Below, in pieces: positions 6,210-15,133 of a DNA stretch of 19,906 bases. This DNA is from Clostridia bacterium (GTDB taxonomy: Bacteria > Bacillota > Clostridia > Oscillospirales > CAG-272), in assembly GCA_017958845.1 (NCBI GenBank), contig JAGDBW010000038.1:1-19906 (forward strand), given 5' to 3'. Positions within the stretch are counted from its first letter, which is position 1. Each line of letters opens with the position of its first letter. The position numbers were made by a program, and so were the translations under genes. The notes under the pieces are model-generated. The model saw only the letters and a list, made by a program, of their open reading frames with translations, was not told the DNA's origin and did not search any database.

Positions 6210-7670
6210 TCAAAGAAAGCCCTTGTAGTTGCGCATGGTGAGCTGCGCTTCGATCTCCCGGAAAGTCTCCTGCGCGACGCCGATGACGATCAGCAGCGAG
6301 GTGCCGCCGAAGGCGAAGGCCTGCGAGAAGCTGGAGACGACGCGGCCCTCTGTGAGCGCCTCGGCCGAGTAGCCGGACGCGCGGGTCAGGATGGCCGTGA
6401 CGATGGGACGGATGACCAGCGGAGCCATGATGATGGGGAGGATGGCGATCACACCGAGGAACAGAGCGCCGACGAGGGTGACCTTGCGCGTGACGTTGTC
6501 GATGAAGACGGAGGTGGGACGACCCTGGCGGATGCCGGGGATCATGCCGCCGTTTTTCTTTAAGTTGTTGGCGACTTCGGTGGTGTTGAAGGAGATGCTC
6601 ACGTAGAAGTAAGCAAACGCGATGATCAAAACGAACAGGCACACCGGGTAGAACCATCTGTCAGCCGAGAAGAAGAGCTGGGCTCTCTCCCAGAAAGTCT
6701 GGCAGTCCGCGTAAGAATCGCGCTGTACCACGCCGCACAGGGTGAGGATGGTGGGGAGCAGCGACATGATCGAGGACGCGAAGATGATGGGCATGACGCC
6801 GGTCATGTTGAGTTTGATGGGCAGGTGGGTGTTCTGGCCTCCGTACATCTTGCGGCCTACGACCCTCTTGGCATACAGGATGGGGATGCGGCGCTCGGAG
6901 CCGGTGATATAGATGACGAACATGGTCAGAGCCAGCGTCACGAGGATCACACCCAAGGCAAAGCCGATGGCGAGGGCGATGGCCCAGAACTTGTCGGCTC
7001 CCTCGGCCGGACGGAGGGCGGAGTAACTGAACGCGCCGATGCGGATGTCGCCCGCAAAGGAGGTGCGGATCAGCTGTCCGAGTTTGATGAGGATGGAGGG
7101 GATGGACGAAACGATGTTGGCGAACAGGATGATGGAGATGCCGTTGCCGATACCGTTTTCGTTGATCTTTTCTCCCAGCCACATGACGACCGACGCGCCG
7201 GCGCAGTAGCAGGCGACGATCACGATGCCGGCGAGGACTTCGATCCCTTTGCCGCCCGCGGGCAGGCTGAGCATGCCGTAGCTCTTGAGCAAGGCGTAGT
7301 AGCCGTAGCCGGTGATGACGGCGAGGACGACCGTGATATAGCGGGTGAGCTTTTCGTTGAGGTCTTTGCTGTCCTTCATCTTTTCGCCCAAGGCCGGGAA
7401 AGCCACGGCGAGGAGCTGGATGATGATGGACGCGGTGATATACGGCGAGATACCCAGGGCGAACAGGGTGGCCTGAGAGAGCGCGTTGCCCGACAGGACG
7501 TCCATGTAGGCGAAGATGGTGTTGCCGAAATTGGCCTCAAAGTTCGACGCATCCACGAACGGGACGGGGATGACCGTGCCGATGCGGTAGATGATCAGAA
7601 TGAAGGCGACGTAGAGCAGCTTTCGGCGGATGTCGGGGGTCCTCCATGCGTTTTTGAGCGTCTGGAGCAT
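6210..7670 (-). CDS. secY: Preprotein translocase subunit SecY
   Basis: SecY is the channel-forming inner-membrane protein of the general secretion pathway, working with SecE, SecG, SecA and the signal recognition particle. Ten hydrophobic segments are discernible. Family signatures include ALGISPYITASIIIQLL (71-87), NGIGNGISIIL (175-182 region) and the cytoplasmic loop GSERRIPILYAKRVVGRKMYGG (258-279). At 486 residues it is about 50 longer than E. coli SecY. Extra sequence lies in the loop at about 203-227 and the stretch at about 425-452 before the last membrane segment, where TRASGYSAEALTEGR is exposed. The ATG follows the rplO stop by one base (TGA-C-ATG), indicating coupling. Confidence 0.98.
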   Translation of the reverse strand: MLQTLKNAWRTPDIRRKLLYVAFILIIYRIGTVIPVPFVDASNFEANFGNTIFAYMDVLSGNALSQATLFALGISPYITASIIIQLLAVAFPALGEKMKDSKDLNEKLTRYITVVLAVITGYGYYALLKSYGMLSLPAGGKGIEVLAGIVIVACYCAGASVVMWLGEKINENGIGNGISIILFANIVSSIPSILIKLGQLIRTSFAGDIRIGAFSYSALRPAEGADKFWAIALAIGFALGVILVTLALTMFVIYITGSERRIPILYAKRVVGRKMYGGQNTHLPIKLNMTGVMPIIFASSIMSLLPTILTLCGVVQRDSYADCQTFWERAQLFFSADRWFYPVCLFVLIIAFAYFYVSISFNTTEVANNLKKNGGMIPGIRQGRPTSVFIDNVTRKVTLVGALFLGVIAILPIIMAPLVIRPIVTAILTRASGYSAEALTEGRVVSSFSQAFAFGGTSLLIVIGVAQETFREIEAQLTMRNYKGFL

Positions 7671-7671
7671 G

Positions 7672-8112
7672 TCAGATCACCTCGGTCTTTCCACCGGCGG
7701 CCTCTATCTTTTCTTTGGCCTGTGCGGAAAAGATCGATGCTTTTACGGTCAGGTTTTTGGTGAGGGGGCCGCGGCCGAGGATCTTGAGGCCATCGTACAC
7801 CTCGTGGATGATCCCCGCCTCCAGAAGAGTCTCGGGCGTGACCACGGCGCCGTTTTCAAAGCATTCGAGCGACTCGACGTTGACGGTCGCGTAGGTCTTT
7901 CCGAAGCGGTTGTGGAAGCCGCGCTTGGGGAGTTTGCGGTACAGGGGGAGCTGGCCGCCCTCAAACCCGATGCGTACGCCGCCGCCGGAGCGGGCGTTCT
8001 GCCCTTTGTGGCCGCGGCCGGCGGTCTTGCCGTTGCCCGAGCCGGGGCCTCTGCCCTTGCGATACGACTCTTTGACGGAGCCGGGGGCAGGCGAAAGTTT
8101 GTGCAGTTTCAT
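7672..8112 (-). CDS. rplO: 50S ribosomal protein L15
   Basis: L15 is a late-assembling 50S protein that threads between 23S domains near the 5S region. The 146-residue sequence has the characteristic Gly/Arg-rich N-terminal extension ([20 protein letters not shown]) that penetrates rRNA, then [18 protein letters not shown] and the globular C-terminal half ending near [14 protein letters not shown]. It follows rpmD by 14 nt and is followed by secY after one base, the usual spc order. The start is ATG with an AAGGAGGA-type ribosome binding site. Confidence 0.98.
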   Translation of the reverse strand: MKLHKLSPAPGSVKESYRKGRGPGSGNGKTAGRGHKGQNARSGGGVRIGFEGGQLPLYRKLPKRGFHNRFGKTYATVNVESLECFENGAVVTPETLLEAGIIHEVYDGLKILGRGPLTKNLTVKASIFSAQAKEKIEAAGGKTEVI

Positions 8113-8126
8113 CCGGTTTTTCCTCC

Positions 8127-8324
8127 TTACTCTGTGACGGTCGAGACGGGCTCGACTTTGACGAGGTGACGCAGGACCTTGACCTTGCCGAGCAAGGCGG
8201 GGGTGGTCTCGCCGATGGAGTAGTCACCGATCTTGCGGAGCCCCAGGGAGGCGGCGGTGGCTTTTTGCGCAGGTTTGGCCGCGATGAGCGAACCGGTCAA
8301 AACGATCTTGATCTTCTGTTCCAT
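8127..8324 (-). CDS. rpmD: 50S ribosomal protein L30
   Basis: This small 50S protein of 65 residues is slightly longer than the usual 58-60. Family features are [29 protein letters not shown] followed by a C-terminal hydrophobic strand ([11 protein letters not shown]). The core matches short bacterial L30, which binds near helix 38 and the 5S region. The gene lies between rpsE (15 nt) and rplO (14 nt), its standard spc position. The ATG follows an AAAGGAGGA-type ribosome binding site. Confidence 0.96.
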   Translation of the reverse strand: MEQKIKIVLTGSLIAAKPAQKATAASLGLRKIGDYSIGETTPALLGKVKVLRHLVKVEPVSTVTE

Positions 8325-8339
8325 CTCACGGTCCTCCTT

Positions 8340-8846
8340 TTACGCCTTTTTCAGGTCTTCGACGCTCAGGCCGCGCTCGGCTGCGACCTGCTCGGCCGTA
8401 CGGAGCGCTTTGAGTCCTTCGAAGGTGGCTTTGACCACGTTGGTGGGGTTGTTGGAGCGCAGGCATTTTGCACGGATGTTCTTGATGCCGGCGAGCTCCA
8501 GGACGGCACGGACGGTGCCGCCGGCGATGATACCGGTACCGGGGGCGGCGGGTTTCAGCAGCACGCGGCCGGCGCCGTATTCTCCGAGGACCTCGTGCGG
8601 GATGGTGGATCCGTGCAGCGAGACCTCGATGAGGTTTTTCTTGGCGTCTTCGATGCCTTTGCGGATGGCATCGGGAACTTCGGCGGCTTTGCCCAAGCCG
8701 TAGCCGACGTGTCCCTGGCCGTCTCCGACGACCATGATGGCCGCGAAGCGCGCGATGCGTCCGCCTTTGACGGTCTTGGAAACACGGTTGAGTACAACGA
8801 GTTTTTCCTCAAGTTCAAACTCGTTTGCGTCAAGCAATTTTGGCAT
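8340..8846 (-). CDS. rpsE: 30S ribosomal protein S5
   Basis: S5 contributes to decoding accuracy and, with S3 and S4, to the mRNA entry helicase. The 168-residue protein has the N-terminal double-stranded-RNA-binding fold ([19 protein letters not shown], then [22 protein letters not shown]) and the C-terminal domain with [22 protein letters not shown]. The loop near VSKTVKGG is the region where spectinomycin resistance changes occur in other bacteria; no unusual residue stands out. It follows rplR after 54 nt and precedes rpmD. Confidence 0.98.
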   Translation of the reverse strand: MPKLLDANEFELEEKLVVLNRVSKTVKGGRIARFAAIMVVGDGQGHVGYGLGKAAEVPDAIRKGIEDAKKNLIEVSLHGSTIPHEVLGEYGAGRVLLKPAAPGTGIIAGGTVRAVLELAGIKNIRAKCLRSNNPTNVVKATFEGLKALRTAEQVAAERGLSVEDLKKA

Positions 8847-8900
8847 GTTTTTCTCCTTATTTTTTCTTTCAAACGAATTGAAATAGTGTACAAACCGGAC

Positions 8901-9260
8901 TCAGAACTGCTGTCCGCCCTCGCGGGCGCCTGCGGCCAGTTCCGATACACGACCGTGATAAATATAACCGCCGCGGTCAAATACCACGTTGGAGATACCT
9001 TTTTCCAGGGCGCGCTGTGCGATCGTCTGCCCGATGATCTTGGCGGCTTCTTTGTTGGAGCCGATGCCGGAGAAGTCCTTTTCGTACGTGCTGGCCGAAA
9101 CGAGGGTGCGGCCGGCTGTGTCGTCGATGATCTGAGCGCTGATGTGAGCGTTGGAACGATACACGGCGAGGCGAGGTCTGTCGGCGGTGCCGCTGATCTT
9201 GCCGCGGACTCTCTTGTGTCTCTTGAGACGCTGCGCGTTTTTGTCAATCTTGGTGACCAC
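8901..9260 (-). CDS. rplR: 50S ribosomal protein L18 (GTG start)
   Basis: L18 binds 5S rRNA with L5 and L25 and helps form the central protuberance. The 119-residue protein has a basic N-terminus ([19 protein letters not shown]), [20 protein letters not shown], and the signature [23 protein letters not shown] near the C-terminus. The start is GTG at 9260-9258, supported by AAAGGAG about 10 nt upstream and by family length. It lies 19 nt after rplF and 54 nt before rpsE. Confidence 0.97.
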   Translation of the reverse strand: MVTKIDKNAQRLKRHKRVRGKISGTADRPRLAVYRSNAHISAQIIDDTAGRTLVSASTYEKDFSGIGSNKEAAKIIGQTIAQRALEKGISNVVFDRGGYIYHGRVSELAAGAREGGQQF

Positions 9261-9279
9261 AGTGATACGCTCCTTTCAA

Positions 9280-9819
9280 TTATTTGCCGGTCTTGCCCGC
9301 TTTGCGGCGGATGTGCTCACCGGCGTATCTCACACCCTTGCCCAGATAGGGTTCGGGAGGTCTCTTGGCACGGATGTCGGCGGCGATCTGACCGACGAGT
9401 TCTTTGTCGATCCCTTTCACCAGGATGACGGTGGAAGAGGGGACCTCGAAGGTGATGCCGTTCTTTTCTTCAAAGAAGATGGGGTGGGAGTAGCCGAGGG
9501 AGAGGACGAGTTTGGCTCCTTGCTTTTCGGCTTTGTAGCCGACGCCTTCGATCTCCAGCTTTTTTTGATACCCTTCGCTGACGCCGACGACCATGTTGTG
9601 AAGCAGGGTGCGGGTCAGGCCGTGGAGGGCGCGGTTTTGTCTCTCGTCGTCGGGGCGGGCCACGGTGAGCGTGCCGCCGTCGAGCGAAAGCTGCATCAGC
9701 GGCGAGAAGGTGCGGGTGAGGGCGCCGAGTTTGCCTTTGACGGTCACGGCGTTGCCGTCGGCGATCTCAACGGTGACGCCGGCGGGGACGGTGATGGGAT
9801 TTTTTCCTATTCTAGACAT
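9280..9819 (-). CDS. rplF: 50S ribosomal protein L6
   Basis: L6 binds near the sarcin-ricin loop at the base of the stalk, close to the factor-binding site. The 179 residues contain two repeated L6 domains, starting MSRIGKNPITVPAGVTVEI and ending with PPEPYLGKGVRYAGEHIRRK and the GKTGK tail. The second domain has a slightly unusual FFEEKNGITFEVPSST strand but length and frame are normal. The ATG follows GGAGGGATATGCC, 13 nt after the rpsH stop. Confidence 0.98.
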   Translation of the reverse strand: MSRIGKNPITVPAGVTVEIADGNAVTVKGKLGALTRTFSPLMQLSLDGGTLTVARPDDERQNRALHGLTRTLLHNMVVGVSEGYQKKLEIEGVGYKAEKQGAKLVLSLGYSHPIFFEEKNGITFEVPSSTVILVKGIDKELVGQIAADIRAKRPPEPYLGKGVRYAGEHIRRKAGKTGK

Positions 9820-9832
9820 GGCATATCCCTCC

Positions 9833-10231
9833 TTACCACACGAAGGCGAGGACTTCGCCGCCGATGTTCTGGGCTTTGGCCGCTTTGTTGGTCATCAGCC
9901 CTTTGGACGTGGAGATGATGGCGATGCCGAGGCCGTTCATGACTCTGGGCATATCTTCGCAGGACGCGTAGATACGCAGACCGGGTTTGGAGACGCGGCG
10001 CAGGCCGTGGATGACCTTTTGCTTGCCCTGGCCGTACTTGAGCGTCACGCGGATGACGCCCTGTTTGCCGTCTTCGACGATCTGGTAGCCTTTGATGTAT
10101 CCTTCGGCGAGCAGGATGTCGGCGATGGCTTTTTTGAGATTGGATGCGGGGACGTCGACGGTATCATGCTTGGCATCATTGGCGTTTCTGATCCTGGTAA
10201 GCATATCCGCGATCACGTCTGAGATTTGCAT
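9833..10231 (-). CDS. rpsH: 30S ribosomal protein S8
   Basis: S8 is a primary 16S rRNA binder at helix 21 and organises the central domain. The 132-residue sequence starts [19 protein letters not shown], matching homologues, and carries the RNA-binding C-terminal part with [27 protein letters not shown] chose the internal ATG at 10231-10229 because AGGAGGAT lies 9 nt upstream. A further upstream ATG would place the ribosome binding site inside the protein. In E. coli S8 represses the spc operon by binding the rplE start region; whether it does so here is unknown. The 124-nt gap upstream, to rpsN, is unusually long for this cluster. Confidence 0.97.
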   Translation of the reverse strand: MQISDVIADMLTRIRNANDAKHDTVDVPASNLKKAIADILLAEGYIKGYQIVEDGKQGVIRVTLKYGQGKQKVIHGLRRVSKPGLRIYASCEDMPRVMNGLGIAIISTSKGLMTNKAAKAQNIGGEVLAFVW

Positions 10232-10264
10232 AATTTTTGAATCCTCCTGCAAGTTTTTGTGCTT

Positions 10265-10318
10265 GCTGCCGGGGCGTGCCCGGCGGCTGATCAGCGGTTA
10301 AAACGCCGCGCGTTTTCC
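10265..10318 (-). other. Hairpins in the long rpsN-rpsH spacer
   Basis: The 124-nt spacer holds GCCGGG/CCCGGC (10268-10273 with 10279-10284), a 10-base palindrome GCTGATCAGC (10286-10295) and AAAACGC/GCGTTTT (10300-10306 with 10310-10316). None is followed by a U tract outside its stem on the minus strand, so termination is unlikely. A structured RNA controlling or processing the rpsH half is possible. Confidence 0.5.
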
Positions 10319-10355
10319 TGCTGATAGATGGATGGTCCGGGACAGCGGATGGGGG

Positions 10356-10541
10356 TTACCAGCTGGCTTTTCTGACTCCGGGGATCTCGCCCTTGTAGGC
10401 GAGCTCGCGGAAGCAGATGCGGCAGATGCCGAATCTGCGCAGATAGGCGTGCGGGCGGCCGCAGATCTTGCAGCGGTTGTAGCCGCGGGTAGAGAACTTG
10501 GGCTCTCTCTGCTGTTTGAGGATCATTGACTTTTTGGCCAT
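10356..10541 (-). CDS. rpsN: 30S ribosomal protein S14 type Z (zinc form)
   Basis: S14 sits in the 30S head beside S3, S10 and S19. The 61-residue length and the paired CxxC motifs (C24, C27, C40, C43 in [20 protein letters not shown]) mark the short zinc-binding form (also named rpsZ) that is native to the spc operon in Gram-positive bacteria. The start [10 protein letters not shown] is chosen because AGGAGG lies about 8 nt upstream and homologues begin there; an earlier in-frame ATG would add six residues over that site. It follows rplE after 14 nt. Confidence 0.97.
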   Translation of the reverse strand: MAKKSMILKQQREPKFSTRGYNRCKICGRPHAYLRRFGICRICFRELAYKGEIPGVRKASW

Positions 10542-10555
10542 TGGGTGCTTCCTCC

Positions 10556-11098
10556 TCAATTCTTGGCAAAAGGCGCGCCCATCAGGGAGAGCAGCTCTTT
10601 TGCTTCTTCGTCGGTGTTGGCGGTGGTCACGAACACGATGTCCATGCCGCGGATCTTCTCGACCTTGTCATACTCGATCTCCGGGAAGATGAGCTGTTCT
10701 TTGAGGCCGAGGGAGTAGTTGCCGCGGCCGTCGAAGGCGTCGGGGTTGATCCCTTTGAAGTCGCGGACGCGGGGGAGAGCGAAGCTGAAGAGTTTGTCCA
10801 TAAACTCATACATGCGCTCGCCGCGGAGGGTGACCTTTACGCCGATCTTCATGCCGGCGCGGAGTTTGAAGTTGGCGACGGACGTGCGCGCGTAGGTGGG
10901 GACGGGTTTTTGTCCCGTGATCTGCGCGATCTCGGCCATCACGTTGTCAATGACTTTGGTGTTTTCTTTCGCGTCGCCGCAGCCCACGTTGACGACGATC
11001 TTGTCAAAACGCGGGATCTGCATGGGGCTCTTGTACGCGAACTTCTGCATCAGGGCGGGGGCGACTTCTGCTTTGTATTTTTCTGCAAAACGAGACAT
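10556..11098 (-). CDS. rplE: 50S ribosomal protein L5
   Basis: L5 binds 5S rRNA in the central protuberance, forms bridge B1b with S13 and touches P-site tRNA. The 180-residue protein begins [20 protein letters not shown] and has the family motifs [29 protein letters not shown] and the C-terminal [20 protein letters not shown]. The ATG at 11098-11096 follows AGGAGGG and lies 16 nt from the rplX stop. A longer open frame upstream overlaps rplX in another frame and is not used. Confidence 0.98.
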   Translation of the reverse strand: MSRFAEKYKAEVAPALMQKFAYKSPMQIPRFDKIVVNVGCGDAKENTKVIDNVMAEIAQITGQKPVPTYARTSVANFKLRAGMKIGVKVTLRGERMYEFMDKLFSFALPRVRDFKGINPDAFDGRGNYSLGLKEQLIFPEIEYDKVEKIRGMDIVFVTTANTDEEAKELLSLMGAPFAKN

Positions 11099-11114
11099 AT
11101 CGGGCTCCCTCCTC

Positions 11115-11468
11115 TCAGATCTCCGTGCCGCACTTGCAGCACAGACGGGTCTTGACGGTCTTTCCGTTGGCCTCTTTGGTGCCGGCTTTGGTGCGGACAC
11201 CGCGCTTGCACTTGGGGCAATAGAGCTGGACCTTGCTGGCGTAGACGGCGGCCTCGGTCTTGACGATGCTGCTGGTCTCGCCCTGTTTGCGGGCTTTTTT
11301 GTGTTTGGAAACGACGTTGACGCCTTCGACGATGACCTTTCCTTCTTCGGGGGAGGCGGCGATGACCTTTCCGACACGGGGGGTCAACTTTCCGGAATTG
11401 TCCTGCATCTTTCTGTCGTCACCGGAGAGAACAACGACGGTATCGCCTGTTTTCACATGCATTTTCAT
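11115..11468 (-). CDS. rplX: 50S ribosomal protein L24 with C-terminal zinc ribbon
   Basis: L24 is one of the two assembly initiators of the 50S subunit, binding the 5' domain of 23S rRNA. The KOW motif region ([17 protein letters not shown] to [19 protein letters not shown]) occupies about residues 5-62. The C-terminal part has YCPKCKRG and LCCKCGTEI, two CxxC pairs forming a zinc ribbon as in many Firmicutes L24 proteins. The insert between them ([14 protein letters not shown]) makes the protein 117 residues. The first of two nearby ATGs is preferred because GGAGG sits 8 nt upstream. Confidence 0.97.
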   Translation of the reverse strand: MKMHVKTGDTVVVLSGDDRKMQDNSGKLTPRVGKVIAASPEEGKVIVEGVNVVSKHKKARKQGETSSIVKTEAAVYASKVQLYCPKCKRGVRTKAGTKEANGKTVKTRLCCKCGTEI

Positions 11469-11483
11469 CTGTGGTACCTCCGA

Positions 11484-11852
11484 TCAGAGCACTTCGGGTG
11501 CGAGGGACAGGATCTTGGTAAAATCTTTGTCACGGAGCTCTCTGGCTACCGGCCCAAAGATACGGGTGCCGCGGGGGGTGTTGTCTTCTTTGATGATGAC
11601 GGCGGCGTTTTCGTCAAACTTGATATAAGAGCCGTCGGCGCGTCTCTGTTCTTTGACGCAGCGGACGATCACGGCTTTGACAACTTCGCCTTTTTTGACC
11701 ATGCCGCCGGGGGCCGCTTTTTTGACGGCGCAGACGACGACGTCTCCGATGGAGGCGTACCGGCGGCCCGAGCCGCCCAGTACACGGATGCACATGAGCT
11801 CTTTGGCGCCGGTGTTGTCAGCCACTTTCATAAGGGACTGCTGCTGAATCAC
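11484..11852 (-). CDS. rplN: 50S ribosomal protein L14 (GTG start)
   Basis: L14 lies at the subunit interface, forms bridge B8 and is the docking site for the silencing factor RsfS. The 122-residue sequence (M)[36 protein letters not shown] and the C-terminal [20 protein letters not shown] are fully family-like. The start codon is GTG at 11852-11850, with AGGAGG 8 nt upstream. It follows rpsQ after 59 nt and precedes rplX by 15 nt. Confidence 0.98.
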   Translation of the reverse strand: MIQQQSLMKVADNTGAKELMCIRVLGGSGRRYASIGDVVVCAVKKAAPGGMVKKGEVVKAVIVRCVKEQRRADGSYIKFDENAAVIIKEDNTPRGTRIFGPVARELRDKDFTKILSLAPEVL

Positions 11853-11911
11853 TGATCTTTCCTCCTGTTTTCGACAAGCTTTTTGACCTGTCTACTGTAA
11901 TGTTGGATCAC

Positions 11912-12169
11912 TTATTTCGCTTTTTCGACGATCTCTACCAGGCGCCATCTCTTGGTCTTGGAGAGCGGTCTGGTCTCCATGACGGAGACGGTATCGCCGA
12001 CGCCGGCAAGTCCCATCTCGTCATGGGCGTGGATCTTGACGGTTCTCTTCATGATCTTTCCGTATTTGGGGTGACGGACGTGGTCTTCGATGGCGACGAC
12101 GATGGTCTTTTCCATCTTGTCGGAGATGACCTTGCCCACGCGGATCTTTCTGAGGTTGCGTTCTTCCAT
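11912..12169 (-). CDS. rpsQ: 30S ribosomal protein S17
   Basis: S17 is a primary 16S rRNA-binding protein of the 30S body with an OB fold. The product starts [21 protein letters not shown] and includes [20 protein letters not shown] and the loop [15 protein letters not shown]. It is 85 residues. The ATG at 12169-12167 is chosen because GAAGGAGGAA lies just upstream. A GTG further up, overlapping the rpmC stop, would absorb the ribosome binding site. Confidence 0.97.
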   Translation of the reverse strand: MEERNLRKIRVGKVISDKMEKTIVVAIEDHVRHPKYGKIMKRTVKIHAHDEMGLAGVGDTVSVMETRPLSKTKRWRLVEIVEKAK

Positions 12170-12183
12170 TTTCTGTTCCTCCT

Positions 12184-12372
12184 TCACGCGTTTTTCTCAC
12201 GGATGACGGTCATGACGCGAGCGATGTCGTGCTTGACTTCCGTGATCTTGTGAGGGTTGTCGAGCTGGTTGATGGCGCTCTGGAACCGCAGGTTGAACAA
12301 CTCTTTTTTGAGTTCTTGGAGCTTGGCGTCGAGTTCTTCGATCGACAGGTTGCGCATTTCGGTTGCTTTCAT
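12184..12372 (-). CDS. rpmC: 50S ribosomal protein L29
   Basis: L29 is a two-helix protein at the tunnel exit next to L23, part of the docking surface for trigger factor and the signal recognition particle. The 62 residues read [40 protein letters not shown] and a C-terminal helix with [11 protein letters not shown]. The gene begins 3 nt after the rplP stop and its GAGGAGGG ribosome binding site lies in the last rplP codons, so coupling is likely. Confidence 0.97.
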   Translation of the reverse strand: MKATEMRNLSIEELDAKLQELKKELFNLRFQSAINQLDNPHKITEVKHDIARVMTVIREKNA

Positions 12373-12375
12373 GTC

Positions 12376-12810
12376 TCAGCCCTCCTCGGTCTCGGTCTCG
12401 AAGTCCTGTTTGGTCACGAACTTGCACTTGATGGGCAGTTTGTGAGAGGCGAGACGCATGGCTTCGCGCGCGGTGTCGACGTCGACCCCGTCCATCTCGA
12501 ACAGGACGCGGCCGGGTTTGACGACGGCCGCCCAGTATTCCGGCGAGCCTTTGCCGGAGCCCATGCGGGTCTCGGCGGGTTTTTCGGTGATGGGTTTGTC
12601 GGGAAAGATCTTGATCCAGACACGGCCGCCGCGCTTGATGTAACGGGTCATGGCGATACGGGCCGCCTCGATCTGGTTGCTCTGTATCCACGCCGGCTCA
12701 AGCGCGACCAGGCCGTATTCTCCCTGGGTCACGGTGTTGCCTCGGGTGGCTTTTCCGGTCATACGACCGCGCTGGACGCGACGGTACTTGACCCTCTTAG
12801 GCATTAACAT
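12376..12810 (-). CDS. rplP: 50S ribosomal protein L16
   Basis: L16 helps position A-site tRNA near the peptidyl transferase centre. The 144-residue protein has [19 protein letters not shown] at the N-terminus, the signature [20 protein letters not shown], then [18 protein letters not shown] and the C-terminal helix. The ATG shares its A with the rpsC stop (TAATG), giving a one-base overlap and probable translational coupling. A second ATG two codons later (MPKR) is an alternative start. The C-terminal DFETETEEG tail is acidic. Confidence 0.98.
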   Translation of the reverse strand: MLMPKRVKYRRVQRGRMTGKATRGNTVTQGEYGLVALEPAWIQSNQIEAARIAMTRYIKRGGRVWIKIFPDKPITEKPAETRMGSGKGSPEYWAAVVKPGRVLFEMDGVDVDTAREAMRLASHKLPIKCKFVTKQDFETETEEG

Positions 12811-13604
12811 TATCTTCTGCCCCCCTCTACAGGTTTTCTGTCATAGTTGCGGCGCTCGGGGCGATCGCCGCCGTCGCGGCGCGGCCCGCGGCGATCATCG
12901 CGGCGGCCGGTGCCCTCGGGGCGACGGGGACGACGATCGGGACGGTCCTGACGTCTCTGACGGGCGCCTTCGGACTCGGCGAGGATCTCGCCTTTGTAGA
13001 TCCAGACTTTGACGCCGATGCGGCCGTAGGTGGTCTTGGCTTCCCAGAAGCCGTACTCGATGTCGGCGCGCAGGGTCTGAAGCGGGATGGTGCCCTCGTG
13101 GTAGTGCTCGGAGCGGGCGATCTCGGCGCCGCCGAGACGGCCGCCGCAGGCGATCTTGATGCCTGTGGCGCCGAGGCGCATGGTGCGGCCGATGGCCTGC
13201 TTCTTGGCGCGGCGGAAGGAGATGCGGCGCTCGAGCTGGGACGCGACGCTCTCGGCGACCAGCTGGGCGTTGAGATCGGGGTTTTTGATCTCAATGACGT
13301 TGACGACGACGGGTTTTCCGACCAGCTTTTCGAGTTCGACACGGAGCTGCTCGATGGCCGAGCCGCCGCGGCCGATGACGATGCCGGGTTTGGCGCACTG
13401 GATGAACACGCGCACACGCACGCGGTCGCGCTCGATCTCGATGCGCGGGACGCCCGCGTCCATGAGTTTGTTTTTGAGGTATTGCCTGATCTGATGGTCA
13501 GAGACGATGGTGTCGCCGAATTCTTTGTCGGAGACGTACCAGCGGCTGTCCCAGTTTTTGATGACGCCGACGCGCAGTCCGTGCGGATTGACTTTCTGTC
13601 CCAT
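12810..13604 (-). CDS. rpsC: 30S ribosomal protein S3 with long Arg/Asp/Gly-rich tail
   Basis: S3 lines the mRNA entry pore, has helicase activity with S4 and S5, and binds 16S rRNA through a KH domain. Residues 1-212 follow the family: [20 protein letters not shown], the KH loop [10 protein letters not shown] (75-84), and the C-terminal domain with [15 protein letters not shown] and [12 protein letters not shown]. The protein is 264 residues, about 35-45 longer than usual. Residues 214-264 are almost only Arg, Asp, Gly, Pro and Glu, probably a disordered RNA-binding extension. The ATG at 13604-13602 follows AAGGAGG located inside the end of rplV. Confidence 0.97.
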   Translation of the reverse strand: MGQKVNPHGLRVGVIKNWDSRWYVSDKEFGDTIVSDHQIRQYLKNKLMDAGVPRIEIERDRVRVRVFIQCAKPGIVIGRGGSAIEQLRVELEKLVGKPVVVNVIEIKNPDLNAQLVAESVASQLERRISFRRAKKQAIGRTMRLGATGIKIACGGRLGGAEIARSEHYHEGTIPLQTLRADIEYGFWEAKTTYGRIGVKVWIYKGEILAESEGARQRRQDRPDRRPRRPEGTGRRDDRRGPRRDGGDRPERRNYDRKPVEGGRR

Positions 13605-13611
13605 ACGATTT

Positions 13612-13950
13612 TCAGGCCTCCTTTTCTTTGACGGTGAGAGTGACGTGGCTCGTTCTCTTGAGGATGTGGTATGCTCTGCCCTGGGCGCGCGGCATGAAGC
13701 GTTTGAGCGTCGGGCCGGGGCACACGAAACATTCGGATACAAAGAGATTGGAGGCGTCCATGCCGAAGTTGTGCTCGGCGTTGGCGACCGCGCTCTTGAG
13801 GAGTTTGATCAATTGTTCGGAGGCGGCTTTGGGCGTGTTTTCCAAGATGGCCATGGCCACTCCGGTATCTTTGCCTCTGATGAGGTCAAGAACGATCTTC
13901 ACCTTGCGCGGAGAGATGCGTACATATTTGAGATGTGCTTTGGCTTCCAT
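13612..13950 (-). CDS. rplV: 50S ribosomal protein L22
   Basis: L22 extends a beta hairpin into the nascent-chain exit tunnel, where it forms a constriction with L4 and influences macrolide sensitivity in other bacteria. The 112-residue protein has [20 protein letters not shown] near the start, [13 protein letters not shown] in the middle, and the hairpin [20 protein letters not shown]. No insertion is visible in the hairpin. It lies 43 nt after rpsS and 7 nt before rpsC. Confidence 0.98.
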   Translation of the reverse strand: MEAKAHLKYVRISPRKVKIVLDLIRGKDTGVAMAILENTPKAASEQLIKLLKSAVANAEHNFGMDASNLFVSECFVCPGPTLKRFMPRAQGRAYHILKRTSHVTLTVKEKEA

Positions 13951-13993
13951 GTGTGGAATTTTCCTCCTCTCGCTGTTAGCGATCCATCATTCT

Positions 13994-14275
13994 TTACTTG
14001 CCGTTGTTGGACGTTTTGGATCCCGCGTGGCCCTTGAAGGTACGCGTGGGAGCGAACTCGCCCAGCTTGTGACCGACCATGTCCTCGGTGATGTAGACCG
14101 GGACGTGTTTTCTGCCGTCGTGGACGGCGATGGTGTGGCCGACAAATTCCGGAAAGATGGTGGACGCGCGAGACCAGGTTTTAAGCACTTTTTTGTTCTG
14201 GCTTTCGTTCATGGCGCAGACTCTCTCGTAGAGTTTGACTTCCACGTACGGAGCTTTCTTTAAGCTTCTGCTCAT
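13994..14275 (-). CDS. rpsS: 30S ribosomal protein S19
   Basis: S19 is in the 30S head next to S13 and contacts the 50S A-site finger. The 93 residues begin [19 protein letters not shown] and contain the signature [26 protein letters not shown] in two adjacent parts, then [18 protein letters not shown]. The ATG at 14275-14273 follows GAAGGAGACAGAGGAT, 17 nt after the rplB stop. A longer open frame upstream lies within rplB and is not a gene. Confidence 0.97.
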   Translation of the reverse strand: MSRSLKKAPYVEVKLYERVCAMNESQNKKVLKTWSRASTIFPEFVGHTIAVHDGRKHVPVYITEDMVGHKLGEFAPTRTFKGHAGSKTSNNGK

Positions 14276-14292
14276 ATCCTCTGTCTCCTTCT

Positions 14293-15120
14293 TTATTTGG
14301 CGTTGCGGCGCTTGACGATGAACTTGTCGGTCTTGGCCTTTTTGTCTCTGGTTTTGTAGCCCATGGCGGGTTTGCCCCACGGGGTGACGGGGCCGGGACG
14401 ACCGATGGGCGACTTTCCTTCGCCGCCGCCGTGCGGGTGGTCGCAGGGGTTCATGACGGAGCCGCGGACGGTGGGACGGATGCCTTTGTAGCGCGTCTTG
14501 CCCGCTTTGCCGAGTTTGACGGTGTCGTGCTCGATGTTTCCGACTGTGCCGATGGTGGCCTTGCAATCCAGACGGATGATGCGCACCTCGCCCGAGGGCA
14601 GACGGATCTGGGCGGCGCCGTTTTCTTTGGCCATCAGCTGGGCCGCGGCGCCGGCGGAACGGACGAGCTGGCCGCCCTTTCCGGGGTAGATCTCGATGTT
14701 GTGGATGAAGGTACCGACGGGGATGTTGGCGATGGGCAGGGTGTTGCCCGGTTTGATGTCGGAGTCGGGGCCGGAGTAGACCACGTCGCCGTCGGTCAGG
14801 CCGTCGGGCGCGATGATGTAGCGACGGTCGCCGCTCTCTTCTTCGAGCAGGGCGATGTAGGCCGTGCGGTTGGGATCATACTCGACGCCGATGACCGTGG
14901 CCGGGGCCTGGCTCTGGCGTTTGAAATCGATGATGCGGTATTTGGTCTTGTTTCCGCCGCCGTGATGACGGACGGTGATGCGGCCGGTGTTGTTGCGGCC
15001 GGCTTTCTTTTTGTTGATGACGGTGAGCTTCTTTTCGGGGGCGGACTTGGTCACCTCGGCAAAGCTCGGGGCAGCCATCTGTCTGCGGCCCGGCGTCGTC
15101 GGTTTGTACTTGTTTGGCAT
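14293..15120 (-). CDS. rplB: 50S ribosomal protein L2
   Basis: L2 is among the most conserved 50S proteins, required for subunit association and near the peptidyl transferase centre. The 275-residue protein starts [15 protein letters not shown], has [16 protein letters not shown], the OB and SH3 domains, and the C-terminal [20 protein letters not shown] with the conserved histidine region. All family landmarks are present and length is normal. It lies between rplW (13 nt) and rpsS (17 nt). Confidence 0.99.
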   Translation of the reverse strand: MPNKYKPTTPGRRQMAAPSFAEVTKSAPEKKLTVINKKKAGRNNTGRITVRHHGGGNKTKYRIIDFKRQSQAPATVIGVEYDPNRTAYIALLEEESGDRRYIIAPDGLTDGDVVYSGPDSDIKPGNTLPIANIPVGTFIHNIEIYPGKGGQLVRSAGAAAQLMAKENGAAQIRLPSGEVRIIRLDCKATIGTVGNIEHDTVKLGKAGKTRYKGIRPTVRGSVMNPCDHPHGGGEGKSPIGRPGPVTPWGKPAMGYKTRDKKAKTDKFIVKRRNAK

Positions 15121-15133
15121 GGTGTGTCCTCCC

